This document shows positions 6,008-12,746 of a DNA stretch of 12,746 nucleotides, one piece after another. A program made the translations under genes and the position numbers. This stretch comes from Methylococcaceae bacterium (lineage in GTDB: Bacteria > Pseudomonadota > Gammaproteobacteria > Methylococcales > Methylomonadaceae), in NCBI GenBank assembly GCA_947505055.1, contig CANNLO010000109.1, forward strand, positions 1 to 12,746, read 5' to 3'. Position 1 is the first letter of the stretch, and each line of letters begins with the position of its first letter. The notes under the pieces are model-generated. The model saw only the letters and a list, made by a program, of their open reading frames with translations. It made no database searches and was not told where the DNA came from.

Positions 6008-6748
6008 TTGCTATCTAATATAAAAATCGTGTTAGTCGAAACAACACATCCGGGTAATATAGGTGCTGTTGCCCGAGCAATGAAAAACATGAAAATGCAT
6101 GACCTTTATCTGGTTGCACCCAAGATATTTCCTTGCGCTGACGCAACTTCCAGAGCTTCCGGCGCTGACGACGTTTTAGCAAATGCGACTGTTTGCCAGA
6201 CTTTGCAAGAAGCCATAGCCGACTGCCAGCTGGTAATAGGAGCAAGCGCCAGAGGTCGCACCATCAGCTGGCCTGAACTGACCCCCCGAGAATGCGCTGA
6301 AAAAGTCCTTATCAACGAAGCCGGCAACAAAGTCGCTATCGTTTTTGGCCGTGAAAACTCTGGCTTAAAAAACCATGAATTGGATCTCTGTCATTTTTTA
6401 CTTCGCATTCCCTGTAACAGCGAATACAGCTCGCTGAATATTGCCGCGGCGGTTCAAGTTGTCTGTTATGAGCTATTTGTAACCTCGGGACAGCCCTCCA
6501 AAGAAAATATTATGGTTGGCGACAAAGACAAAGAAGTTCTGGCAACAGCAACACAAATGGAATCCTTTTATATTCACTTGACTCAAACCTTAAATGATAT
6601 TGGCTTTATCCACCCTGCGAAATCCAAATCGATAATGAGGCGCTTACGTCGAATTTATAATCGGGTGCAATTGGATACCAAGGAACTTGACATACTTAGA
6701 GGTATCTTGAGCATGTCACAAGGTCACAAAAGGAATAACGATGTTTAA
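6008..6748 (+). CDS. trmJ: tRNA (cytidine/uridine-32-2'-O)-methyltransferase
   Basis: TrmJ is a SPOUT-class enzyme that 2'-O-methylates position 32 in the anticodon loop of certain tRNAs using S-adenosylmethionine. The 246-residue product matches E. coli TrmJ in length and along its course: [20 protein letters not shown] at 7-26 (with the catalytic-type R23), GASARGRT at 78-85, the knot motif VFGRENSGL at 112-120 and NSEYSSLN at 137-144. The C-terminal helical extension (about 175-240) ends with the usual LDILRGIL. It starts with TTG at 6008; AGGGA (5996-6000) lies 7 nt upstream, and the N-terminus [12 protein letters not shown] matches E. coli MLQNIRIVLVET. Its end overlaps cysE by 8 nt. Placement upstream of the isc genes is the usual trmJ-iscR neighbourhood, here with cysE inserted. 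Confidence 0.96.
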   Translation: MLSNIKIVLVETTHPGNIGAVARAMKNMKMHDLYLVAPKIFPCADATSRASGADDVLANATVCQTLQEAIADCQLVIGASARGRTISWPELTPRECAEKVLINEAGNKVAIVFGRENSGLKNHELDLCHFLLRIPCNSEYSSLNIAAAVQVVCYELFVTSGQPSKENIMVGDKDKEVLATATQMESFYIHLTQTLNDIGFIHPAKSKSIMRRLRRIYNRVQLDTKELDILRGILSMSQGHKRNNDV

Positions 6749-7511
6749 ACGATTAAAGGAAGATATTGCCTGCGTTTTTGACCGTGATCCAGCTGCGCAA
6801 TCTATTTTTGAAGTAATTACGACGTACCCAGGATTTCATGCAGTATTGATTCACCGACTCAGTCATTTTTTTTGGCTGGCCGGATTTCGATGGTTATCGC
6901 GGTTTATTGCCCATATAGCCCGCTGGCTGACAGGTATAGAAATTCACCCCGGCGCAGTCATTGGCAGGCGATTTTTTATTGATCACGGAATGGGCGTAGT
7001 GATTGGTGAAACGGCAATAATCGGTGATGACTGCACGCTATATCATGGTGTAACCTTGGGAGGCACCAGCTGGGACAAAGGTAAGCGCCATCCCACCTTA
7101 CATAACGGCGTGGTCATCGGTGCCGGTGCAAAGGTACTGGGTCCGATTGACATTGGTGAAAATGCACGGGTGGGTTCAAATTCCGTAGTCTTAAAACCGG
7201 TACCCGCGGGTACAACCGCTGTTGGAATTCCGGCTCACATCGTAGACACCAAAAGCAAAGCAGTAACAGCCGAACGCGATAAAATCGCTTATAAAATGGG
7301 TTTTCATGCTTATGGTGCAACAACCGATGTACCTGATCCGATCGCCTATGCTATTAATCACATGCTAGATCACATTCACTCGATGGACAAACAAATTGAG
7401 ACCTTAAAAATTGCACTGAGTGATGCTGGAATTAAATACGCAGAATCCCCAATCTCTAAATTGGACGGCTGCGAGCTAGATGGTTGTGAAATTGGAGATG
7501 GCGACTCGTAA
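6741..7511 (+). CDS. cysE: Serine O-acetyltransferase
   Basis: CysE acetylates L-serine with acetyl-CoA to O-acetylserine, the substrate for cysteine synthesis, supplying the sulfur donor for the desulfurase encoded downstream. The 256-residue product has the N-terminal helical SAT domain (1-62) with [14 protein letters not shown] (29-42), then a left-handed beta-helix of hexapeptide repeats (about 66-168). H82 in [10 protein letters not shown] is the catalytic His; E67 in GIEIHP is at the position of the partner acid. [18 protein letters not shown] (101-118) is also standard. This is the short-N-terminus NifP/CysE2-like class. The tail is unusual: a duplicated [10 protein letters not shown] (241-250) and an end in GDGDS instead of the Ile used to dock on cysteine synthase. 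AAAGGA (6729-6734) supports the ATG. It overlaps the end of trmJ, so translation is probably coupled. Confidence 0.96.
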   Translation: MFKRLKEDIACVFDRDPAAQSIFEVITTYPGFHAVLIHRLSHFFWLAGFRWLSRFIAHIARWLTGIEIHPGAVIGRRFFIDHGMGVVIGETAIIGDDCTLYHGVTLGGTSWDKGKRHPTLHNGVVIGAGAKVLGPIDIGENARVGSNSVVLKPVPAGTTAVGIPAHIVDTKSKAVTAERDKIAYKMGFHAYGATTDVPDPIAYAINHMLDHIHSMDKQIETLKIALSDAGIKYAESPISKLDGCELDGCEIGDGDS

Positions 7512-7520
7512 GGAAACTCT

Positions 7521-7613
7521 ATGTTTAAGATGAACGATAAAAAATATATTTCATCCATCATTCTGCCATCCGAAATGATTGACCTAAATCATTGTCATTT
7601 CTTGAATACTTAA
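7521..7613 (+). CDS. Possible 30-aa small ORF between cysE and iscR
   Basis: ATG 7521 begins nine bases after the cysE stop codon and is preceded by AAGGA (7510-7514) at a 6-nt spacing, as good as any ribosome binding site in the window. The frame encodes 30 residues starting MFKMNDKKYISS and ending HCHFLNT, with a stop at 7611-7613. I know no homologue. It may be a real small protein, a leader, or a chance frame in the UTR. Its 3' half contains an inverted repeat. Confidence 0.3.
   Translation: MFKMNDKKYISSIILPSEMIDLNHCHFLNT
7572..7601. repeat. Inverted repeat between cysE and iscR
   Basis: GAAATGA (7572-7578) and TCATTTC (7595-7601) are perfect 7-bp inverted copies; a competing pairing is AATGAT (7574-7579) with ATCATT (7588-7593). 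No T tract follows, so it is a poor terminator. It lies about 60 bp upstream of the iscR promoter. Confidence 0.35.
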
Positions 7614-7658
7614 AGCTTACCGGATATTTTTGACCTTTACCTTGAACCTTTAATTAGA

Positions 7659-7683
7659 ATACTTGACTATCCCAGTAGGTTAA
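7659..7683 (+). promoter_or_regulatory. IscR type-1-like operator over the iscR promoter
   Basis: The left half ATACTTGACT (7659-7668) fits the published E. coli IscR type-1 half-site ATASYYGACT at all ten positions. The right half AGTAGGTTAA (7674-7683) fits AGTCRRSTAT at seven of ten, with the same 5-bp spacer. It contains the -35 element, so binding of [2Fe-2S]-IscR would block RNA polymerase. This predicts the classic feedback repression of iscR-iscS-iscA. Confidence 0.6.
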
Positions 7684-7690
7684 GTATAGT
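7663..7690 (+). promoter_or_regulatory. Promoter of the isc genes
   Basis: TTGACT (7663-7668) and TATAGT (7685-7690) are separated by 16 bp, each one mismatch from the sigma70 consensus. The iscR GTG start lies 35 bp downstream of the -10. Confidence 0.75.
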
Positions 7691-7725
7691 ATCAATATCT
7701 AAACGGTTTTTATGAGGGAAATACT

Positions 7726-8199
7726 GTGCGCTTAACTACTAAAGGTCGCTATGCGGTCACTGCAATGCTTGACTTAGCTTATCATAGCCAAGACAAGCCT
7801 GTAACACTGACTGACATTGCTGCCCGTCAAACAATCTCACTATCTTATCTCGAACAACTATTTGCTCGTTTACGTAGGGCAGGCATGGTAAAAGGCGTAA
7901 GAGGTCCAGGTGGCGGTTACAAACTTTGCCGTAAAACCAGCGAAATTAATATTGCTGAAATCATCATTGCTGTCGACGAATCCCTAGATTCGACTAAATG
8001 CGGGGGTGAAGCAAACTGCCAAAAAGAACAAGCCTGTTTAACCCATGATTTGTGGATGGGTTTAAGCGATCAAATAAAAGATTATCTAAAAGAAATTTCT
8101 TTAGCAGATTTGCTTGAAAGAAACCAGGTTCAAGTAATTGCAAAAAGACAGCATCTAGACTCTCATCACCCTATTGAAATTCATCGCCATCCAGAATAA
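7726..8199 (+). CDS. iscR: Fe-S cluster assembly transcriptional regulator IscR
   Basis: IscR is an Rrf2-family DNA-binding protein that carries a [2Fe-2S] cluster and represses isc genes when clusters are plentiful. The 157-residue product has the winged helix-turn-helix at 1-65 (MRLTTKGRYAVTAMLDLA, then SLSYLEQLFARLRRAGMVKG) and the wing RGPGGGYKL (59-67). The cluster ligands C92, C98, C104 and H107 sit at the same numbers as in E. coli IscR. The GTG start is fixed by GAGGGA (7714-7719) 6 nt upstream and by the conserved N-terminus. The C-terminal tail is rich in His (residues 143-155), a feature I do not assign a role. iscS follows after 12 nt. Confidence 0.97.
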   Translation: MRLTTKGRYAVTAMLDLAYHSQDKPVTLTDIAARQTISLSYLEQLFARLRRAGMVKGVRGPGGGYKLCRKTSEINIAEIIIAVDESLDSTKCGGEANCQKEQACLTHDLWMGLSDQIKDYLKEISLADLLERNQVQVIAKRQHLDSHHPIEIHRHPE

Positions 8200-8211
8200 T
8201 GCCGGCACTTA

Positions 8212-9321
8212 ATGATCTATTTTGATCATAACGCGACCACACCAATTGATGATCGCGTTCTTGAGGCCATGCTGCCTTTCCTGAAAAATTTTTACGGAAA
8301 TCCTTCAAGTTTATATCGTCAAGGCAGAATTTGTCGTAGTGCTATTAATGCGGCTCGCGAACAGCTTGCCGGTTTAATTTGCGCACAACCAAGCCAGATT
8401 ATTTTTACCAGCGGCGGTACGGAAGCCAACAACATAAGCCTGACCAGCTTATCTACACAGTCTAAACTGGCCATTTCAGCTATTGAACACCCGTCTATCA
8501 TTGAACCCGCACAACATTTAAAAAGATTGGGTCACAACCTTAACTATCTCAAAGTGGATGAAAACGGTCTTATAACTCAAGATACAATCAATGAAATAGC
8601 CCTGCTAAAACCCGACATGATTTCAGTAATGCTCGCTAATAACGAAACTGGTGTTATTCAAAATATCGCTAACTTAACATGCCAGCTAAAAAATCAAAGT
8701 ATTAAAATACATACTGACGCCGTACAAGCTTTAGGTAAAATTCCGATTGATTTTAACCAACTCGGCGTACAGTTAATGTCCTTGTCTAGCCATAAGATCT
8801 ATGGACCAAAGGGATGCGGCGCACTGGTATTTGAAAATGCAACTGATGTAAAAACTTTATTTTCAGGCGGTGGCCAGGAACAAGGATTTAGAGCCGGCAC
8901 TGAAAACGTCGCAGCTATTGTCGGTTTTGGCAAAGCGGCTGAATTGGCAAAAATAGAATTTTCCGAGCGACAATCGCATTTATTAAATCTTAGATTACTT
9001 TTGGAGCATAGCTTGAGCGCTATTCCGGGACTGACTATCTATGGACAACAAGCAAATCGCATCCCAAACACCGTTATGATAGGTATCGACGGCATAGATG
9101 GCGAAATGCTGCTCATGCAACTGGATCAAAAAAACATCGCTGTCTCCAGTGGCTCAGCGTGTGCAAGTAACCTTAACCAACCTAGCCCAGTCCTATCCGC
9201 CATGGGCGTAGACCCAATCCGGGCAAAAAGTGCTATTCGCATCAGCTTGGGTAAAGCGAATACTGAAGTTGAAATCCTTCAATTTATCAAACAATTAAAA
9301 TCCCTCATCTTAAAAGAATAA
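8212..9321 (+). CDS. iscS: Cysteine desulfurase, IscS/NifS group I
   Basis: This PLP enzyme removes sulfur from L-cysteine as a persulfide for Fe-S cluster and other thio-cofactor synthesis. The 369-residue product has the class V aminotransferase fold: FDHNATTPID (4-13), TSGGTEANN (66-74), H93 stacking on PLP in IEHPS, D169 in HTDAVQ, PLP lysine K195 in SLSSHKIYGPKG (190-201) and catalytic C317 in SSGSACAS (312-319), with a group I active-site loop. E. coli IscS has 404 residues; this protein lacks the C-terminal tail that docks IscU, and is closer in length to compact NifS-like enzymes. There is no strong Shine-Dalgarno before ATG 8212, so translation probably depends on coupling to iscR. 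No iscU follows. Confidence 0.93.
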   Translation: MIYFDHNATTPIDDRVLEAMLPFLKNFYGNPSSLYRQGRICRSAINAAREQLAGLICAQPSQIIFTSGGTEANNISLTSLSTQSKLAISAIEHPSIIEPAQHLKRLGHNLNYLKVDENGLITQDTINEIALLKPDMISVMLANNETGVIQNIANLTCQLKNQSIKIHTDAVQALGKIPIDFNQLGVQLMSLSSHKIYGPKGCGALVFENATDVKTLFSGGGQEQGFRAGTENVAAIVGFGKAAELAKIEFSERQSHLLNLRLLLEHSLSAIPGLTIYGQQANRIPNTVMIGIDGIDGEMLLMQLDQKNIAVSSGSACASNLNQPSPVLSAMGVDPIRAKSAIRISLGKANTEVEILQFIKQLKSLILKE

Positions 9322-9330
9322 GGAACCTAT

Positions 9331-9654
9331 ATGACCGTCTCATTAACTGAAAGCGCTGCAAAGCAGATCAAAAAACAACTGGAAAAACGCGGCAAAGGCC
9401 TAGGTCTGAAGCTGGGTGTAAAGCAATCGGGTTGCTCAGGGTATGCTTACACCATTGATTATGCAGATGACTTAAATGAAAGCGACAAGATTTTTGAAAT
9501 CTTCGATGTAAAAGTCATCGTAGCAGCAACCGATTTTGAATTTATCGATGGCATTGAACTGGATTATCGCAAAGAAGGTATTAACGAAGCTTTCCAGTTC
9601 AACAACCCAAATGTAAAAGGGACTTGTGGTTGCGGTGAAAGCTTTTCAGTTTAA
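9331..9654 (+). CDS. iscA: Iron-sulfur cluster assembly protein IscA
   Basis: IscA is an A-type carrier that passes [4Fe-4S] clusters or iron to target proteins. The 107-residue length and the three conserved cysteines C35 (in SGCSGYAY), C99 and C101 (in CGCGESFSV) equal those of E. coli IscA, and the ending CGCGESF favours IscA over ErpA or SufA. The ribosome binding site TAAGGA (9319-9324) overlaps the iscS stop codon, 6 nt before the ATG, so the two are cotranscribed. The normal iscU between iscS and iscA is absent, and hscB, hscA and fdx do not follow; the transcript ends at the terminator at 9672-9704. Confidence 0.95.
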   Translation: MTVSLTESAAKQIKKQLEKRGKGLGLKLGVKQSGCSGYAYTIDYADDLNESDKIFEIFDVKVIVAATDFEFIDGIELDYRKEGINEAFQFNNPNVKGTCGCGESFSV

Positions 9655-9671
9655 ATAACAAAATCTCACCC

Positions 9672-9704
9672 AAAAGACTCGAAGCTTTCACCTTCTTGTC
9701 TTTT
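9672..9704. terminator. Bidirectional terminator between iscA and rsmA
   Basis: AAAAGAC (9672-9678) pairs with GTCTTTT (9698-9704), and inside a 2x2 internal loop GAAG (9681-9684) pairs with CTTC (9692-9695). The A-rich left arm and T-rich right arm give a U tract in either direction. It sits exactly between the convergent iscA and rsmA stop codons. Confidence 0.7.
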
Positions 9705-9713
9705 ATTACCGTA

Positions 9714-10532
9714 TTAATCAATTAAATTCTCTTCAAATTGTTCCGACAGAGATTCAATCAACAACGCGTTACTTAATAGTGCAAACTCAGCCAAGGTTAT
9801 ATTTTCAGCTCTAAGCGTAGGATCAATATTTAAAGCAATTATTTCTTTTTCAGTAATCAGTTTTTTCAAGGAATTTCTTAACGTTTTCCGACGTTGAGAA
9901 AATGCCTGGGTAACCACCCGATTAAGCTTGACGATATCTTCAATATAAACGGGTGGCTGCTGATGCGGAACTAATCTTACAATTGCTGACATGACTTGCG
10001 GAGCCGGATCAAAACTTTCCGGCGGCACATAAAACAAGAGCTCGGGTAAGCAATAATATTGCATCATAACGCTAAGACGACCGTATTTTTTACTGCCCGG
10101 AGTAGCGCAAATCCGATCGACAACTTCTTTTTGTAGCATAAAATGCATATCTTCAATACAAGACGCGTTATCCAACAAATGAAACATCAAGGGAGTTGAA
10201 ATGTTATAGGGAAGATTACCTATAACACGCAATTTTTCCCCCACTCTGGCCAAAGCAGAAAAATCGAACCTTAAAGCGTCTGCACTGTGAATTTGCAGAT
10301 TAGGGTATTGTTTAAACTTTTCCCTCAGCAAAACCACCAAGTCACGATCGAGTTCTACGACATCCAAGCGCACTTTTTCATTAAGCAATGGCTCGGTTAA
10401 GGCGCCCTGCCCTGGCCCAATCTCAACCCAATGCTGATCAGGCATAGCCTGAATACTGGAGATAATGTTGTAAATAATATTATGGTCATGAAGAAAGTTC
10501 TGACCAAAACGTTTACGCGGAATATGTACCAT
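9714..10532 (-). CDS. rsmA: 16S rRNA (adenine1518/1519-N6)-dimethyltransferase
   Basis: RsmA (KsgA) dimethylates two adjacent adenines in the helix 45 loop near the 3' end of 16S rRNA, a late step in small-subunit assembly. The 272 residues match E. coli KsgA (273). Motifs in order: the N-terminal KRFGQNFLHD (7-16), SAM-binding motif I VEIGPGQGALT (36-46), acidic motif II VVELDRD (58-64, E60), catalytic motif IV NLPYN (106-110) and FDPAPQVMSAIVRL (174-187) near the C-terminal RNA-binding domain. QRRKTLRNSLKKL-type sequence follows, as usual. Its ATG overlaps the pdxA stop by one base (TAATG), and there is no separate ribosome binding site, which indicates coupling to pdxA. Confidence 0.97.
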   Translation of the reverse strand: MVHIPRKRFGQNFLHDHNIIYNIISSIQAMPDQHWVEIGPGQGALTEPLLNEKVRLDVVELDRDLVVLLREKFKQYPNLQIHSADALRFDFSALARVGEKLRVIGNLPYNISTPLMFHLLDNASCIEDMHFMLQKEVVDRICATPGSKKYGRLSVMMQYYCLPELLFYVPPESFDPAPQVMSAIVRLVPHQQPPVYIEDIVKLNRVVTQAFSQRRKTLRNSLKKLITEKEIIALNIDPTLRAENITLAEFALLSNALLIESLSEQFEENLID

Positions 10533-11518
10533 TATTGCTTGACCATTGTTAAGGCAGTTTGCAATGCAAACTTTAAACTACCAGAATCAGCCTGACCAGT
10601 GCCGGCCAAATCTAACGCAGTTCCGTGATCAACTGAAGTACGAATAATCGGTAACCCCAAGGTGACATTAACAGCCTGTCCGAAACCCATATGTTTAAGC
10701 ACTGGCAGTCCTTGATCATGATACATTGCCAAAACCGCATCAGCTGTAGCAAGATACTTTTCTGTAAAAAGCGTATCTGCCGGTAATGGCCCCTCAAGAT
10801 TCAGGCCCTGCTTGCGAAGCCCATTAAGAACCGGCTCAATAATTTCAATTTCCTCCTTGCCTAAATGACCATTTTCTCCTGCATGGGGATTAAGCCCACA
10901 AACCAAAATTTTCGGATTAGCAATTCCAAAGCGTTTGCGCAATTCAGCGTCTAACGTCAAAATAACTCTGCGCAAACGATTATGGGTTATAGCTGAACTG
11001 ACTTCAGACAAAGGCAGATGAGTGGTCACCAAGGCCACCCGCAAACCCAGAGTTGCAAGCATCATGACAGGATGCCCACCAGTAATTCCGGCAATAAACT
11101 CGGTATGACCGGTAAAAGCAAAACCGGCCTCGTTGATAATGCCTTTATGAACAGGCCCAGTAACCATTGCAGAAAAAATACCGTCCATACAACCTTGGGT
11201 TGCTTTGGTGATGGTTTTTAACACATAACGGCTATTGGCAATATTTAACTGCCCAGTTTTAGTCCCTTCAGTCAGTTTGACCGGTAAAACCGTCAGATTA
11301 CCTGCTGTTTGCGCTATAACTGCAGCAGTGTCAAACTCACTGATCTTAACATGCAAACCTAGCTGTTCAGCGCGTTGTTCAAGTAATTCCGGGCTGGCAA
11401 TAACAATGATTTCACAGGGTAAATCTAATTGAGCAAGCTGAATGCAAAGATCTGGACCTATACCAGCAGGTTCTCCCGGAGTGAGGGCGATGCGAGGTAG
11501 AAATTGTCTGATTGTCAT
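10532..11518 (-). CDS. pdxA: 4-hydroxythreonine-4-phosphate dehydrogenase
   Basis: PdxA oxidises 4-phospho-hydroxy-L-threonine with NAD(P)+ in the DXP-dependent route to pyridoxal phosphate, the cofactor of the cysteine desulfurase encoded nearby. The 328 residues match E. coli PdxA (329). Visible motifs: [11 protein letters not shown] (13-23), TGHTEFIAG (136-144), and the three metal-binding His H167 (THLPL), H212 (NPHAGENG) and H267 (YHDQG), each one number away from the E. coli positions as I recall them. [19 protein letters not shown] (283-301) closes the active site. Upstream there is no surA, its usual partner; instead an intergenic region and tRNA-Asp precede it. The Shine-Dalgarno is poor; a TATACT lies 32 bp before the ATG. 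Confidence 0.96.
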   Translation of the reverse strand: MTIRQFLPRIALTPGEPAGIGPDLCIQLAQLDLPCEIIVIASPELLEQRAEQLGLHVKISEFDTAAVIAQTAGNLTVLPVKLTEGTKTGQLNIANSRYVLKTITKATQGCMDGIFSAMVTGPVHKGIINEAGFAFTGHTEFIAGITGGHPVMMLATLGLRVALVTTHLPLSEVSSAITHNRLRRVILTLDAELRKRFGIANPKILVCGLNPHAGENGHLGKEEIEIIEPVLNGLRKQGLNLEGPLPADTLFTEKYLATADAVLAMYHDQGLPVLKHMGFGQAVNVTLGLPIIRTSVDHGTALDLAGTGQADSGSLKFALQTALTMVKQ

Positions 11519-11550
11519 TTGGTAGCAGGAATAAAAATTAAAGATTTTAC

Positions 11551-11556
11551 AGTATA
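11551..11556 (-). promoter_or_regulatory. Possible -10 element for pdxA-rsmA
   Basis: TATACT on the minus strand, 32 bp before the pdxA start, is a good -10 hexamer. At 17 nt upstream only TTACTA is found, a poor -35. It is offered as the likeliest promoter of the pdxA-rsmA pair. Confidence 0.35.
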
Positions 11557-11779
11557 TCCAACCTAATTACGCTTAGTAAATTCTATTGTTGGACAAGAGA
11601 TCAGCGTAATATGGAATACATATCGATACATTACCAATCACAACCGTTACCGACTCGGAAACTGGAAACCGTAGAAATTAAACTTAAGACATAACGAGAT
11701 ATTAATAGCCGTCAAATCAAAATAGCAGCTTGAAATAATTTTCTATGAAGCCATGGAAGGGGATAAATCATTAACTTTC

Positions 11780-11856
11780 TGGCGGAGCGGACGGGACTCG
11801 AACCCGCGACCACCGGCGTGACAGGCCGGTATTCTAACCAACTGAACTACCGCTCC
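11780..11856 (-). tRNA. tRNA-Asp (anticodon GUC)
   Basis: The reverse complement starts GGAGCGGTAGTTCAGTTGG, has the anticodon loop CCTGTCACG (anticodon GTC), the T arm GGGTTCGAGTCCC and ends CCGCTCCG plus CCA. The acceptor stem GGAGCGG/CCGCTCC is perfect. The length is 77 nt with encoded CCA. It is near-identical to E. coli tRNA-Asp apart from the anticodon stem. I see no clear hairpin terminator after it on the minus strand. Confidence 0.97.
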
Positions 11857-11870
11857 GCAGACAGCCGACC

Positions 11871-11898
11871 ATTGTATAAGATTACCTAAATCCGTCAA
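11871..11898 (-). promoter_or_regulatory. Promoter of tRNA-Asp
   Basis: On the minus strand TTGACG (plus 11893-11898) and TACAAT (11871-11876) are 16 nt apart, each one mismatch from consensus. The -10 ends 14 nt before the mature 5' end of the tRNA. Confidence 0.65.
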
Positions 11899-12100
11899 GA
11901 TAATTCTTTATTGCAACCGATAATTTCTGAACTAAAGTGATCACACACCTCTCATAAAAATAAAAAAAATGATAACATTTAATAACATAGAACTGTCAGG
12001 TTCAACATCTAAGATTTCTATCGAGCTATTGTCTATTCACTAAATACATTAAAACTTGGTTCGTCAAAAACATGGCTATAACTGAGGCCGAAAAACCGAA

Positions 12101-12746
12101 TCAGTAACTTAACCTGAAACCTATTTCCATACCCCGCCCTGGTTCTGGCGCATAATTACGTAAATATGAAGTTGAGTTACGGATATTTTCATTGCTCAAA
12201 TTATTGGCTTTAGCAAACACCATAACATCGGCACCTTTCAGATTCAGTATTTGATATTGCGTGCCAAGACTTAGTAACAAATACCCTGCCGTAACAGTAT
12301 CGTTATTTCCGGCATGAGTCTGCGCCTCACCTCGCGTCAAGCGCAAATTACTATTCCAATTACCTTTACTGTGGTCGACCTGAAAACCGAAACGCAAGGG
12401 TGGCATTCGCGGCACATCGCGGCCGTTGACGAATTGGCCCCGGGTGAAATCGCTGAACAGCGTTAAATCAACCAGTCCGAGGCGATTTTGCATCAGCGGG
12501 AAGATCAGCTTGCTTTCGTAACCCATAAACGTGGCATCGGCCTGACGGATTTCGACGATGGGAGCGCCACTGTCGACATCGAACTCCCCATTACGTTGCT
12601 GGTAGATATAATCACCAGCCCAGTTGTGGAACAGATCCAGCTGGGCTCTGACCCAGTCCGACTTGAATTTGTAGCCCAAATCCAGGTTGTAGGAGGTTTC
12701 TTGGCGTAGATTCACATTGCCGACTTCAAAGCTGCGGGTTGCATCA
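12101..12746 (-). CDS. TonB-dependent outer-membrane receptor, C-terminal barrel (partial)
   Basis: The frame runs from the right window edge to a TGA at 12101-12103, about 215 codons; the N-terminal signal, plug and most of the barrel lie outside the window. The visible part alternates polar and aromatic residues in beta-strand fashion: ETSYNLDLGYKF, RAQLDLFHNWAGDYIYQQ, PPLRFGFQVDH, GYLLLSLGTQYQ, and the last strand GMEIGFRLSY, ending in Tyr as a BAM insertion signal. The block DATRSFEVGN near the edge, the NLSNENIRNSTSYLRNYAP segment and the PGRG motif before the last strand recall ZnuD-like zinc receptors, so zinc uptake is a reasonable but unproven guess. The GTG at 12713-12715 is an internal valine, not a start. 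Confidence 0.9.
   Translation of the reverse strand, partial: DATRSFEVGNVNLRQETSYNLDLGYKFKSDWVRAQLDLFHNWAGDYIYQQRNGEFDVDSGAPIVEIRQADATFMGYESKLIFPLMQNRLGLVDLTLFSDFTRGQFVNGRDVPRMPPLRFGFQVDHSKGNWNSNLRLTRGEAQTHAGNNDTVTAGYLLLSLGTQYQILNLKGADVMVFAKANNLSNENIRNSTSYLRNYAPEPGRGMEIGFRLSY

Noticed and set aside
11937..11944. GTGATCAC palindrome
   Set aside because: An 8-bp palindrome of this kind is expected by chance and has no position relative to a promoter that suggests a function.
12101..12715. TonB receptor piece as a complete 204-aa gene starting at 12715
   Set aside because: The start would be an internal GTG; the frame continues to the window edge with family-like residues (DATRSFEVGN).
1..12746. 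CRISPR array, insertion sequence, phage or toxin-antitoxin module
   Set aside because: I found no regularly spaced repeats, transposase or integrase motifs, or recognisable toxin-antitoxin pair on either strand.

Overview
This 12.7 kb stretch is chromosomal housekeeping DNA of a gammaproteobacterium. Several gene orders are typical of that class: suhB divergent from trmJ; trmJ-cysE-iscR-iscS; pdxA overlapping rsmA; a psi-like gene overlapping rimI. The moderately AT-rich composition, together with a CDP-alcohol type pssA beside leuA, would fit a methanotroph of the Methylococcales. That placement is inference; no methane-oxidation gene is present to prove it.

Layout. 1-320: a truncated ORF end and an unrecognised 53-codon ORF. 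535-709: a tRNA-Ser(UGA) unit on the minus strand with its own promoter and a textbook terminator. 671-1101: a gap of about 430 bp in which I see only the tRNA promoter, a possible -10 for pssA and one small hairpin. 1102-3496: pssA (phosphatidylserine synthesis) and leuA (leucine synthesis), separated by a probable terminator. 3721-4924: a UDG-fold protein overlapping rimI. 5033-5827 (minus): suhB. 6008-9654: trmJ-cysE-(small ORF)-iscR-iscS-iscA, linking tRNA 2'-O-methylation, cysteine synthesis and Fe-S cluster assembly. An IscR type-1-like site overlaps the iscR promoter. 9672-9704: a bidirectional terminator. 9714-11518 (minus): pdxA-rsmA. 11780-11898 (minus): tRNA-Asp(GUC) with its promoter. 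12101-12746 (minus): the C-terminal barrel of a TonB-dependent receptor, cut by the window edge.

The most interesting gene is at 3721-4428. Automated annotation would probably call it a family-4 uracil-DNA glycosylase. Its catalytic motifs are degraded (GEAPG-type motif to DDTPR, HP to EP), while the cysteine pattern for a 4Fe-4S cluster is kept. Its N-terminus carries an LQxxGIxxW-type peptide like that of E. coli HolD, the psi subunit of DNA polymerase III, and it lies directly upstream of rimI as holD does in E. coli. I read it as a cryptic psi subunit that may still hold an Fe-S cluster.

The second point of interest is a minimal isc locus. iscR, a short cysteine desulfurase without the IscS C-terminal tail, and iscA are present. 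The scaffold iscU and the hscBA and fdx genes are not. The rest is conventional, with a few small regulatory or structural oddities listed as findings. I found no CRISPR array, insertion sequence or phage module.
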